Below are positions 48,665 to 57,764 of a stretch of DNA of 64,000 nt, one piece after another; position 1 is the first letter of the stretch, and each line of letters begins with the position of its first letter. Below the pieces are notes generated by a model. The model was not told the DNA's origin and did not search any database. It saw nothing but the letters and a program-made list of their open reading frames with translations. The position numbers and the translations under genes are program-made. Origin of the DNA: Chloroflexota bacterium (lineage in GTDB: Bacteria > Chloroflexota > Anaerolineae > Caldilineales > Caldilineaceae); contig JAGWYN010000015.1 of NCBI GenBank assembly GCA_018969295.1, forward strand, positions 1-64,000, written 5' to 3'.

Positions 48665-50369
48665 CCTGGAAGCGATGGCCCAGCGCGAGCTGGAGCACCA
48701 ACGCACCTTTCGTTGTCGCGTCCTCTGTTGTGCCAGCACCCCGTGTCTTTCCTCGGGGGGCACAGCAGTCTACGACGCCATCCAAGCTGAACTCAAAGCC
48801 GGCCATCTGGAGGCCGAGGTGCAGGCTGTCGCCACAGGCTGTATGGGCCCTTGCAGCCGCGGCCCGCTCGTCACCGTCCAGAGCGCAGCGGGGGACGAAT
48901 TCATCTACGAGCGGGTCACCCCCGAACAGGGGCGGCAGATCGTCGCCCACCACGCCCAGCCAGCCCCGGCCCAGCCAGCCCCGGCCCAGCCAGCCCCGGC
49001 CCAGCCAGCCCCGGCCCAGGTGTTGCCCCGCGACCTGCCCTTTTTTGCCAAGCAGCAGAAGGTCGTGCTCGCCAACAGCGGGCTGATCGACCCGGAACGG
49101 CTTGAGGAGTCTGTGGCGCGCGGCGGCTACGCCGCCATGGCCTACGCGCTGCGCGAGATGACCCCAGAAGCGGTCTGCCGCGAGATCATCGACAGTGGGC
49201 TGCGCGGGCGGGGCGGCGCCGGCTACCCCACCGGCCTCAAGTGGGAGATGGTGCGCAAGGCGCACGGCGACAAGAAATATGTCGTCGCCAACGGCGACGA
49301 GGGGGACCCGGGCGCCTATATGGACCGCACCCTCATGGAGTCAGACCCCCACCGGGTGCTCGAGGGCATGGCCATCGCCGGCTATGCGGTCGGCGCCGAC
49401 CAAGGCTTCCTCTACGTGCGCGGCGAATACCCGATCGCGGCCAAACGGCTCGAACGCGCTATCCGGGCCGCCGAACGGCGCGGCCTGCTCGGCAGCCGCG
49501 TGCTCGAAAGCAATTTCAACTTCCGGATCGATGTGCGCATCGGGGCCGGTGCCTTTGTCTGTGGCGAGGAGACTGCGCTGATGGCCTCGATCATGGGCCT
49601 GCGCGGCCAGCCCACCCCGCGCCCCCCCTACCCTGCCCAGAGCGGGCTGTGGGGCAAGCCGACGCTGATCAACAATGTCGAAACCTACGGCAACATCGCC
49701 CCGATTCTCCAAAACGGTGCCCACTGGTTCGCCTCGATCGGCACTGAACAGAGCAAAGGCACCAAAATTTTCGCCCTGGCCGGCAAGGTCGCCAACACCG
49801 GCCTGATCGAAGTTCCAATGGGCATCAGCCTGCGTGAGATCGTCTACGACATCGGCGGCGGCGTCCCCGACGGGCTCGCCTTCAAAGCCGCCCAGACCGG
49901 CGGCCCCTCAGGCGGCTGCATCCCCGCCGAACACCTCGATACCCCCATGGACTACGAAAGCCTCAAGGCACTCGGCTCGATCATGGGCTCGGGCGGGCTG
50001 ATCGTGATGGACGAACACTCGTGCATGGTCGACGTCGCCAAGTTTTTTATGGAATTCTGCATGGACGAAAGCTGCGGCAAATGTGTGCCCTGCCGGGTCG
50101 GCACAGTCCAGATGCACCGGCTTCTCCAGCGGATCACCGAAGGCAGCGCGACCGCCCAGGATCTGGAAATGCTCCAAGAGCTCTGTGTCATGGTCAAAGA
50201 GACCAGCCTGTGCGGGCTGGGCCAATCTGCCCCCAACCCTGTCCAGAGCACCCTCCACTATTTTCTGCACGAGTACGAAGAGCATATCCGCCACCATCGC
50301 TGCCCCGCCGGCGTCTGCACACTGGACCAGGTCCCTGTGACCGAGTTGCTCAGGAGCAAAGCGTTATGA
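48651..50369 (+). CDS. hoxF: NAD-reducing hydrogenase, diaphorase subunit HoxF
   Basis: Encodes 572 residues from ATG 48651 (GGAGG five bases upstream). Residues 25-95 are a 2Fe-2S thioredoxin-like domain (CRVLCCASTPC, GCMGPCSRGP). Residues 102-121 are four PAQPA-type repeats. The NuoF-like core has GLRGRGGAGYPTGLKW (NADH/FMN site), a GDEGDPGAYMDR segment and the 4Fe-4S motif SCGKCVPCRVGT. It exchanges electrons with NAD. ATGA overlap with hoxU indicates coupled translation. The repeat linker is an expanded 15-bp array. Confidence 0.95.
   Translation: MNRSDLEAMAQRELEHQRTFRCRVLCCASTPCLSSGGTAVYDAIQAELKAGHLEAEVQAVATGCMGPCSRGPLVTVQSAAGDEFIYERVTPEQGRQIVAHHAQPAPAQPAPAQPAPAQPAPAQVLPRDLPFFAKQQKVVLANSGLIDPERLEESVARGGYAAMAYALREMTPEAVCREIIDSGLRGRGGAGYPTGLKWEMVRKAHGDKKYVVANGDEGDPGAYMDRTLMESDPHRVLEGMAIAGYAVGADQGFLYVRGEYPIAAKRLERAIRAAERRGLLGSRVLESNFNFRIDVRIGAGAFVCGEETALMASIMGLRGQPTPRPPYPAQSGLWGKPTLINNVETYGNIAPILQNGAHWFASIGTEQSKGTKIFALAGKVANTGLIEVPMGISLREIVYDIGGGVPDGLAFKAAQTGGPSGGCIPAEHLDTPMDYESLKALGSIMGSGGLIVMDEHSCMVDVAKFFMEFCMDESCGKCVPCRVGTVQMHRLLQRITEGSATAQDLEMLQELCVMVKETSLCGLGQSAPNPVQSTLHYFLHEYEEHIRHHRCPAGVCTLDQVPVTELLRSKAL
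48955..49014. repeat. four tandem 15-bp units in hoxF
   Basis: CCCAGCCAGCCCCGG is repeated four times exactly, plus six bases, coding for a Pro-Ala-Gln-Pro-Ala linker of about 20 residues between the two iron-sulfur/flavin domains of HoxF. The multiple-of-three length keeps the frame. Confidence 0.95.
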
Positions 50370-51097
50370 CAGTCGTGACCTTGACGATCAACGATGAGCT
50401 GGTCAGCGCGCAAGAAGGTGAGACGCTGCTGGCTGTTTTGCGCGAACGCGGGGTAGATATCCCCACCCTCTGCCACCTTGACGGGCTCAGCGAGCGGGGC
50501 GGCTGCCGACTCTGCATGGTCGAGCTCGCCGGCAGCCAAAAGCTGCAAGCCGCCTGTGTCACCCAGGTCCAGGAAGGGATGGTCGTCCACACCCACAGCG
50601 ACCGACTGGTCAAGTACCGCAAGATGATCCTGGAACTGCTCTTCTCCGAACGCAACCACGTCTGCGCCGTCTGTGTGATGAATGGCAACTGCGAGCTGCA
50701 GTGGGAAGCCGCCAAGCTGGGGATGGACCACGTGCGCTACGAGTATCTCCACCCAGAGCTCAGCCTGGACGCCAGCCATGACCGCTTCGCACTCGACCAC
50801 AACCGCTGCATCCTCTGCAGCCGCTGCGTGCGGGTCTGCGACGAGATCGAAGGCGCCCATGTCTGGGATGTGATGGGGCGCGGGACCAACAGCCGTGTCA
50901 TCATCGACCTCAACCAACCCTGGGGCTCCAGCCAAAGCTGCACCGCATGCGGCAAATGTGTCCAGGTCTGCCCCACCGGCGCCCTCTTCACCAAAGGCTC
51001 GACCGTCGCCGAGATGGAAAAACAACACAATTTTCTGCGTTGGATCCTCGACGGCCGCGAGAAAAAAGTCTGGTCCTATGAAAAAAATGGGAAGTAG
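50366..51097 (+). CDS. hoxU: NAD-reducing hydrogenase, electron-transfer subunit HoxU
   Basis: Encodes 243 residues, usual for HoxU. An N-terminal plant-type 2Fe-2S domain (LCHLDGLSERGGCRLC) is followed by the His/Cys NuoG-like 4Fe-4S motif (HVCAVCVMNGNCELQ) and two 4Fe-4S ferredoxin motifs (CILCSRCVRVC, CTACGKCVQVCP). It wires HoxY to HoxF. The start overlaps the hoxF stop and CAGGAG precedes it. Confidence 0.95.
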   Translation: MTVVTLTINDELVSAQEGETLLAVLRERGVDIPTLCHLDGLSERGGCRLCMVELAGSQKLQAACVTQVQEGMVVHTHSDRLVKYRKMILELLFSERNHVCAVCVMNGNCELQWEAAKLGMDHVRYEYLHPELSLDASHDRFALDHNRCILCSRCVRVCDEIEGAHVWDVMGRGTNSRVIIDLNQPWGSSQSCTACGKCVQVCPTGALFTKGSTVAEMEKQHNFLRWILDGREKKVWSYEKNGK

Positions 51098-51103
51098 GCC
51101 ACA

Positions 51104-51637
51104 ATGAACAAGATCAAATTTGCAACTGCCTGGCTCGGCGGCTGCTCAGGCTGCCACATGAGCTTTCTGGATCTGGACGAAAAACTGCTCGAGCTGGCCA
51201 ATAAAATTGAGCTCGTCTACAGCCCGATCGCCGACGTCAAAGAGTTCCCCGAAGGGGTCGATGTCACCCTGGTGGAAGGGGCTGTGGCCAACCTGGACAA
51301 CCTCCACCTGGCCCAACAGATTCGCGCCCGCAGCCGACGGGTGGTCAGTTTCGGCGACTGCGCTGTCACCGGCAATGTGCCCAGCCTGCGCAACACCCTG
51401 GGGGTCGATGACCTGCTCACCGCAGTCTACCAGGAAGGGCCAGGCCGCCACCCCGTCGGCGGCGGAGAGATTCTGCCCCGCCTGCTGCCCAAGGTGCTCC
51501 CCCTCCACCAGGTGATCCAGGTCGATGCCTTCCTGCCCGGCTGCCCCCCCGACACAGAACGGATCTGGGCCGCCGTCAGCGCACTGCTGGCAGACGAACC
51601 CCTCCTCCTCGAACCCGCCAGACGAACTTTTGGTTGA
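51104..51637 (+). CDS. hoxY: NiFe hydrogenase small subunit HoxY
   Basis: Encodes 177 residues with the proximal 4Fe-4S cluster ligands in WLGGCSGCHMSFLD, GDCAVTG and PGCPPD. It has no Tat signal and lacks the extra clusters of membrane-bound small subunits, as expected for cytosolic group 3d enzymes. It lies 6 bp after hoxU and 10 bp before hoxH. Confidence 0.95.
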   Translation: MNKIKFATAWLGGCSGCHMSFLDLDEKLLELANKIELVYSPIADVKEFPEGVDVTLVEGAVANLDNLHLAQQIRARSRRVVSFGDCAVTGNVPSLRNTLGVDDLLTAVYQEGPGRHPVGGGEILPRLLPKVLPLHQVIQVDAFLPGCPPDTERIWAAVSALLADEPLLLEPARRTFG

Positions 51638-51647
51638 TCGGAGCTGC

Positions 51648-53117
51648 ATGATGTCCAAAACGATTGTGATCGACCCTGTCACCCGCATCGAAGGCCATGC
51701 CAAGATCACCCTCCACCTGGACGACCAGGGCCAGGTCGAGGACGCTCGCTTCCATGTCACCGAATTTCGCGGCTTCGAAAAATTCTGCGAAGGGCGCAGC
51801 TTCTGGGAGATGCCCGGCATCACTGCCCGCATCTGCGGCATCTGCCCAGTCAGCCACCTGATGGCCTCCGCCAAAGCCGGCGATGCCATCCTGGGTGTCG
51901 CCATCCCCCCCACCGCCGCCCGTCTGCGTCGACTGATGAACTGGGCCCAGCTCGTCCAGAGCCATGCCCTCAGCTTTTTCCACCTCAGCGCCCCCGATCT
52001 GCTGCTGGGCATGGAGAGCGACCCGGCCAAACGCAACCTCATGGGGCTGATCGACCGCTACCCCGACGTAGCCCGCAACGGCATCCGCCTGCGCAGTTTC
52101 GGCCAGAAGGTCATCGAAATGCTCGGCGGACGCAGCGTGCACCCTGCCTGGACCGTCCCAGGAGGGGTGCGCGACCCCCTCAGCCAAGAGAGCCGCAGCC
52201 AGATCCAGCAGATGCTGCCCGAAGCCCTGGCGATCACCGAACAGGCGCTGGATCTGCTGCGCAGCACAGCAGACACTTACCGCGACGAAGAAGCCCTGTA
52301 CGGCAACTTCCCCAGCCTCTACCTGGGCCTGGTCACCCCAGAAGGGGGGCTGGAACACTACGACGGGCTGCTGCGCGTCGTAGACAGCGACGGCACTGTC
52401 CTGGAACCCGGGCTTCCCCTCCCCCGCTACCGTGAAATTATCGGCGAAGCCGTCGAACCCTGGAGCTACCTCAAGTTCCCTTTCTACCGGCCCGCAGCCA
52501 CACGCGCCGCCCACGGGGGAGCCGCCGAAACCCAGTATGCCGCCGGCATGTACCGCGTCGGCCCGCTGGCCCGGCTCAATGTCTGCGATTTCGCCGGCAC
52601 CCCACGCGCCGAAGCCGAGCTGCGCGACTTCCGCCGACTCGCCCCGCGCGGCCGCCCGGTCTCCAACAGCTTCCATTCCCACTACGCCCGCCTGATCGAG
52701 ATCCTCTACTCGCTGGAACGCATCGCCGAAACGCTCGACGACCCCGCCATCACCGACCCACGCATCCGCGCCCACGCTGAAGTCAACCACCTGGTCGGCG
52801 TCGGCGTCAGCGAAGCCCCGCGCGGAACCCTCTTTCACGAGTATCAGGTCGACAGCAACGGAATTTTACAGCGGGTAAACCTGATCATCGCCACCGGCCA
52901 GAACAACTTGGCCATGAACCGCACCGTCAAACAGATCGCCCAACACCATATCCAGGGAGGAAAAGTGACCGAGGGCATCCTCAACCGCATCGAGCACGGC
53001 ATCCGCCTCTATGACCCCTGCCTCAGCTGTTCCACCCATGCGGTCGGGCAGATGCCCTTGCAGGTCGAAATCTTTGACTCGGCTGGCCGCCTGGTCGACC
53101 GCATGGCACGCAACTGA
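51648..53117 (+). CDS. hoxH: NiFe hydrogenase large subunit HoxH
   Basis: Encodes 489 residues from ATG 51648 (GGAG six bases before). The Ni-Fe site cysteines are in RICGICPVSH (N-terminal) and DPCLSCSTHA (C-terminal). A C-terminal extension of about 25 residues follows the second motif, which a protease must remove for maturation; that protease gene begins at the next base. It is the bidirectional NAD-linked enzyme catalysing H2 oxidation or evolution. Confidence 0.96.
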   Translation: MMSKTIVIDPVTRIEGHAKITLHLDDQGQVEDARFHVTEFRGFEKFCEGRSFWEMPGITARICGICPVSHLMASAKAGDAILGVAIPPTAARLRRLMNWAQLVQSHALSFFHLSAPDLLLGMESDPAKRNLMGLIDRYPDVARNGIRLRSFGQKVIEMLGGRSVHPAWTVPGGVRDPLSQESRSQIQQMLPEALAITEQALDLLRSTADTYRDEEALYGNFPSLYLGLVTPEGGLEHYDGLLRVVDSDGTVLEPGLPLPRYREIIGEAVEPWSYLKFPFYRPAATRAAHGGAAETQYAAGMYRVGPLARLNVCDFAGTPRAEAELRDFRRLAPRGRPVSNSFHSHYARLIEILYSLERIAETLDDPAITDPRIRAHAEVNHLVGVGVSEAPRGTLFHEYQVDSNGILQRVNLIIATGQNNLAMNRTVKQIAQHHIQGGKVTEGILNRIEHGIRLYDPCLSCSTHAVGQMPLQVEIFDSAGRLVDRMARN

Positions 53118-53639
53118 ATGAAGCCCACCCTGCCCACAGCCTTAGTCTGGGTGATCGGGATCGGCAACCCCCTGCGTCGCGACGACGGCGCAGGGTGGCT
53201 GCTGGCCCAGGTGCTGGCAGCTACCCTCGCAGAGGCCGGCTGCCCCGTCCACCTGACCCTCCAGCCCCAGCTTCTCCCCGAGCTGGCCGCCGAAGCCGTC
53301 GAGCTGCAGCCTGCCCAGATCCTCTTCGTCGACGCCAGCACCGCCGTCACCAGCCCCCAGTGCACCCCCCTCCTCCCCGGAACCGTCGCCGACAGCAGCC
53401 ACGGCCTGACCCCGGCCGGCCTGCTCACCCTCCTACAGCGCCTCTATGCCCTCCAGCCAGCCGGCTGGCTGCTGCAAACCCCCGGCCAGGAGTTCGGCCA
53501 CGGCGAAGGATTGAGCGAAAACGCCCGCCAGGCCCTGCAAGCAGCCCCGGCGCTGGCGGCCCGCTGGCTCGCCACCTGCCAGGCCAAAACAGATCACACC
53601 CCCCGCCCCATTTGCGAAGCCTCCGAAATTGGACTATAA
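53118..53639 (+). CDS. hoxW: hydrogenase maturation protease
   Basis: Encodes 173 residues, starting at the base after the hoxH stop. GIGNPLRRDDGAGW is the nickel-sensing N-terminal motif, with a DAS segment and SSHGLTP in the middle, as in HyaD/HoxW peptidases. It should cleave the HoxH C-terminal tail after Ni insertion. The general hyp maturation genes are not in the window. The last residues are low-confidence in fold. Confidence 0.9.
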   Translation: MKPTLPTALVWVIGIGNPLRRDDGAGWLLAQVLAATLAEAGCPVHLTLQPQLLPELAAEAVELQPAQILFVDASTAVTSPQCTPLLPGTVADSSHGLTPAGLLTLLQRLYALQPAGWLLQTPGQEFGHGEGLSENARQALQAAPALAARWLATCQAKTDHTPRPICEASEIGL

Positions 53640-53676
53640 ATTACATATTCTGGACATTGAGAACCAACCCGACACC

Positions 53677-54417
53677 ATGAGCGTTTCATCCAGCCAGCCC
53701 GCTCCGTCCCACAGAGAACTCAGCGGCCCACAAGCGCACGAAAGCTGGGGCCACCGCCGCCTGATCGGCCTGTGGCTGGCCCTGCTGGCCATCCCACTGC
53801 TGGCAGTGGGGCTTTTTGCCGTGCTGCAGCCGGTCCAGGTCCTTCCCCGCATCGGGCTGGCCCCCGGCTTCCTCTGGAGCGACCTGAACGGCCAGACATT
53901 CAGCAGCGAACTGCTGCGGGGCAAGCTGGTCGTCTACAACTTTACCAGCGCCACCTGCACTGCCCCCTGTCTGGATGGCTCGGCAACCATGCAGCAGCTG
54001 CAAGACCGGATCGACGTACTCGACACCGGCGGCCTGCCGGTCACCCTGGTCACCGTTTTGCTCGACGGCACAGAAAGCGATCCCGCTCTGCTGCGCACCT
54101 ATGCAGCCCGCTGGAAGGCCGACCCAGAACGCTGGCGGTTTGTCACAGCCCCAGCCGACCGGCTCAAACAGGGGGTGGGCGGCGGATTTGGCCTCTACTA
54201 CACAGCAACCGCTGCCGGAGAGGTGACGTTTGCCCCGCTGACCGTGCTGGTCGACGGCAACGGCATCCTGCGCGCCCAGTACAAACGGACACTGCCCGAT
54301 CTGGCCTTTGTCGAACGGGATCTCGGCTTGATCGCCGCAGAGGTGCGCAACAGCAGCGGCGCCGGCGGGCTTGTCTACGAAGCCGCCCACCTCTTCGCCT
54401 GCTATGCAAGCTACTGA
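53677..54417 (+). CDS. Sco1/SenC-like protein, copper ligand His missing
   Basis: Encodes 246 residues from ATG 53677. One N-terminal transmembrane helix (about 28-50) anchors a thioredoxin-like domain. The CxxxC pair is present (SATCTAPCLD), but the position of the conserved copper-binding His carries Ala (VTFAPLTVLVDG where active Sco has DHSS-type sequence). It may be a redox partner rather than a copper donor. It precedes a second Sco gene and the oxidase genes. Confidence 0.78.
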   Translation: MSVSSSQPAPSHRELSGPQAHESWGHRRLIGLWLALLAIPLLAVGLFAVLQPVQVLPRIGLAPGFLWSDLNGQTFSSELLRGKLVVYNFTSATCTAPCLDGSATMQQLQDRIDVLDTGGLPVTLVTVLLDGTESDPALLRTYAARWKADPERWRFVTAPADRLKQGVGGGFGLYYTATAAGEVTFAPLTVLVDGNGILRAQYKRTLPDLAFVERDLGLIAAEVRNSSGAGGLVYEAAHLFACYASY

Positions 54418-55078
54418 GCCACAGATGGCCGCACAGCCGATCGACAGATTGCCCACACCGCCCCGCCGCAAAAAGCGCCTGCTGGGCGGGCTGCTGCTGG
54501 GCGGGCTGCTGCTGGGCGGGCTGCTGCTGGGCGGGCGGGCAGCCTGGCCCTGGCTGCAGGCTGCACCCCAGCATGCGGTCCTTCTCAATGCCCGCCAGCC
54601 GATCGCCGAGTTCAGGCTCGACTCCACCCTGGGCCACCCGCTGTCGTTGAGCCAGTTGGGCGAGCGCTACACGCTCTTTTACTTTGGCTACACAACCTGC
54701 CCGGACATCTGCCCAACCACGCTGGCCGACCTGAGCCAGGCACAGAGGCTGCTGGGAGAACAGGCCCAAAAGCTGCAGATGGTCTTTGTCACCGTCGACC
54801 CCGAACGCGACACGGTGGAGCGGCTGCGCGACTACCTGGCCTACTTTGGCCCTGAATGGATCGGGCTGGCAGGCCCCCCCGCTGCCACCGCAAACGTGGC
54901 CAGCCAGTTTGGGGTGGTCTATCAAAAGCAGCCAGCCCGCGGCAGCGCCACCGAATACCTGATCGACCACAGCAGCGTCGTCGTGCTGCTCGACCCGCAG
55001 CACCGACCCCTGCTCCTGTTTCCCTATGGGGTCAGCGGCGAGCAGATCGCCGAAGATCTGGCCGCAACGATGCGCTGA
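54404..55078 (+). CDS. Sco1/SenC copper-delivery protein
   Basis: Encodes 224 residues if the ATG at 54404 is used (14-bp overlap with the first Sco gene); the ATG at 54425 is equally possible since neither has a clear ribosome site. A basic stretch (PPRRKKR) precedes a membrane segment made of LLLGG repeats. The domain keeps the full copper site: GYTTCPDICPTT and the His in LIDHSSVV. It delivers copper to the CuA centre of subunit II of the oxidase encoded just downstream. Confidence 0.88.
   Translation: MQATEPQMAAQPIDRLPTPPRRKKRLLGGLLLGGLLLGGLLLGGRAAWPWLQAAPQHAVLLNARQPIAEFRLDSTLGHPLSLSQLGERYTLFYFGYTTCPDICPTTLADLSQAQRLLGEQAQKLQMVFVTVDPERDTVERLRDYLAYFGPEWIGLAGPPAATANVASQFGVVYQKQPARGSATEYLIDHSSVVVLLDPQHRPLLLFPYGVSGEQIAEDLAATMR
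54479..54535. repeat. 15-bp tandem array in the Sco membrane anchor
   Basis: CTGCTGGGCGGGCTG is repeated three times, followed by 12 bases of a fourth copy. It encodes Leu-Leu-Gly-Gly-Leu repeats that form most of the transmembrane anchor, so copy number sets the helix length. Confidence 0.93.
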
Positions 55079-55181
55079 CCGCCAGATCCAACCGCAATCG
55101 GCCGGTTCACCGCTGCGATGCAACCGGTATCGATAGAGAATCGCTGAAAATACCCAGTTTGAACCGCGAAAGGAGACTTGA

Positions 55182-55301
55182 ATGCGCAAAGAACCCGATA
55201 CCCCCCAGGGCACGGTGGTGCTGATTTCGATCTTTTTGATCTTGACCGTTGCCTTGTGGTTTAACACCTACCTGATCGTGTTGTCCAGAGGAGCGAACTG
55301 A
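55182..55301 (+). CDS. cbaD: ba3-type cytochrome oxidase subunit IIa (39 residues)
   Basis: ATG 55182 has AGGAG seven bases upstream and the frame ends at TGA 55299-55301, overlapping the subunit II ATG by one base. The 39-residue product has a charged N-terminus, one transmembrane helix (about 12-33) and a short SRGAN tail. This matches in size and layout the 34-residue subunit IIa of Thermus ba3 oxidase, which also begins with charged residues, has one helix and ends in a short Arg-Gly tail. Position directly before subunit II supports this. It is easily missed because of its length. Confidence 0.82.
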   Translation: MRKEPDTPQGTVVLISIFLILTVALWFNTYLIVLSRGAN

Positions 55302-55326
55302 TGAGCGAACTGAGGAGCGAACAGAG
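55291..55326. repeat. three tandem 12-bp units across a stop/start overlap
   Basis: GAGCGAACTGAK is repeated three times (55291-55302, 55303-55314, 55315-55326; the last has one change). The array contains the end of cbaD and the first nine codons of the subunit II gene, so expansion lengthened the subunit II N-terminus (Ser-Glu-Leu-Arg-type repeats). Confidence 0.9.
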
Positions 55327-55897
55327 CCCTGCTGGGGAGGCCCACGGCCCGCAGGAGACAGAACAGACCGAGACGCTGCACATCGAAAAATGGGAGGGGA
55401 TCTGGATTCGGATTGCCCTCGGGATGACGGCTGTCTTCATCCTCGCCATTACAGTCGCTGCGCTCTCCTTCGGCATCTCGGTGCCCGGCGTCACCGCCCG
55501 CATCTCCCCAGCTGCGCTGAACGATCCGGAGAACCCCTTCGCCACCCCTGGGCTGCGCGAACTGGCCCCAGGCAAGTACGAGGTCTATATGGTGGCCCAG
55601 ACCTGGAACTTTCTGCCTGACCGCCTCGAAGTGCCGGTCGGCGCCGAGGTGACCTTCTACGTGACCGCCCGCGATGTGGTGCACGGCATCAAGATCGCCG
55701 GAACCAATGTCAATATGATGGCGCTGCCTGGCCAGGTCTCCACACTCAAGGCGACCTTTACGAAACCCGGTGTCTACAACTACATCTGCCACGAGTACTG
55801 CGGCTACGTCGCCGGCGCGCCGATCGGCCACCACACCATGTATGGCCAGCTGGTGGTGGCCGAGGCGCCCGAAACAGCCCAGGCTCTGACCGAGTAA
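55301..55897 (+). CDS. cbaB: ba3-type cytochrome c oxidase subunit II
   Basis: Encodes 198 residues with one N-terminal transmembrane helix (about 36-60) and a cupredoxin CuA domain. Likely ligands are His128, Cys163, Cys167, His177 and Met180 with the Glu165 carbonyl. In known ba3 and aa3 enzymes three residues separate the second Cys from the His; here there are nine (GYVAGAPIG), a six-residue insertion in the ligand loop. It receives electrons from a c-type cytochrome or other donor. The start overlaps the cbaD stop by one base. Confidence 0.92.
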   Translation: MSELRSEQSPAGEAHGPQETEQTETLHIEKWEGIWIRIALGMTAVFILAITVAALSFGISVPGVTARISPAALNDPENPFATPGLRELAPGKYEVYMVAQTWNFLPDRLEVPVGAEVTFYVTARDVVHGIKIAGTNVNMMALPGQVSTLKATFTKPGVYNYICHEYCGYVAGAPIGHHTMYGQLVVAEAPETAQALTE

Positions 55898-55916
55898 CCC
55901 AGAGAGGAAGCAAGCG

Positions 55917-57635
<1,719 letters not shown>

Positions 57636-57641
57636 CCCTCC

Positions 57642-57678
57642 CCCAGCGGAGTGGCCATAAGCTGGCCACTCCGCTGGG
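57642..57678. terminator. long perfect hairpin after the oxidase genes
   Basis: CCCAGCGGAGTGGCCA (57642-57657) and its exact complement (57663-57678) form a 16-bp stem with a five-base loop, seven bases after the subunit I stop. There is no T-run on either side, so it may act as a factor-dependent terminator or an RNA-stabilising 3' end. Confidence 0.6.
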
Positions 57679-57764
57679 CCCTCTGACGCCGCCGCAAAAG
57701 CCACGGGGCAGGTTCAATCGATCCCCGAGCAGAGCCCCTTCCTCCCTGAAAAGACGGAGGATCG

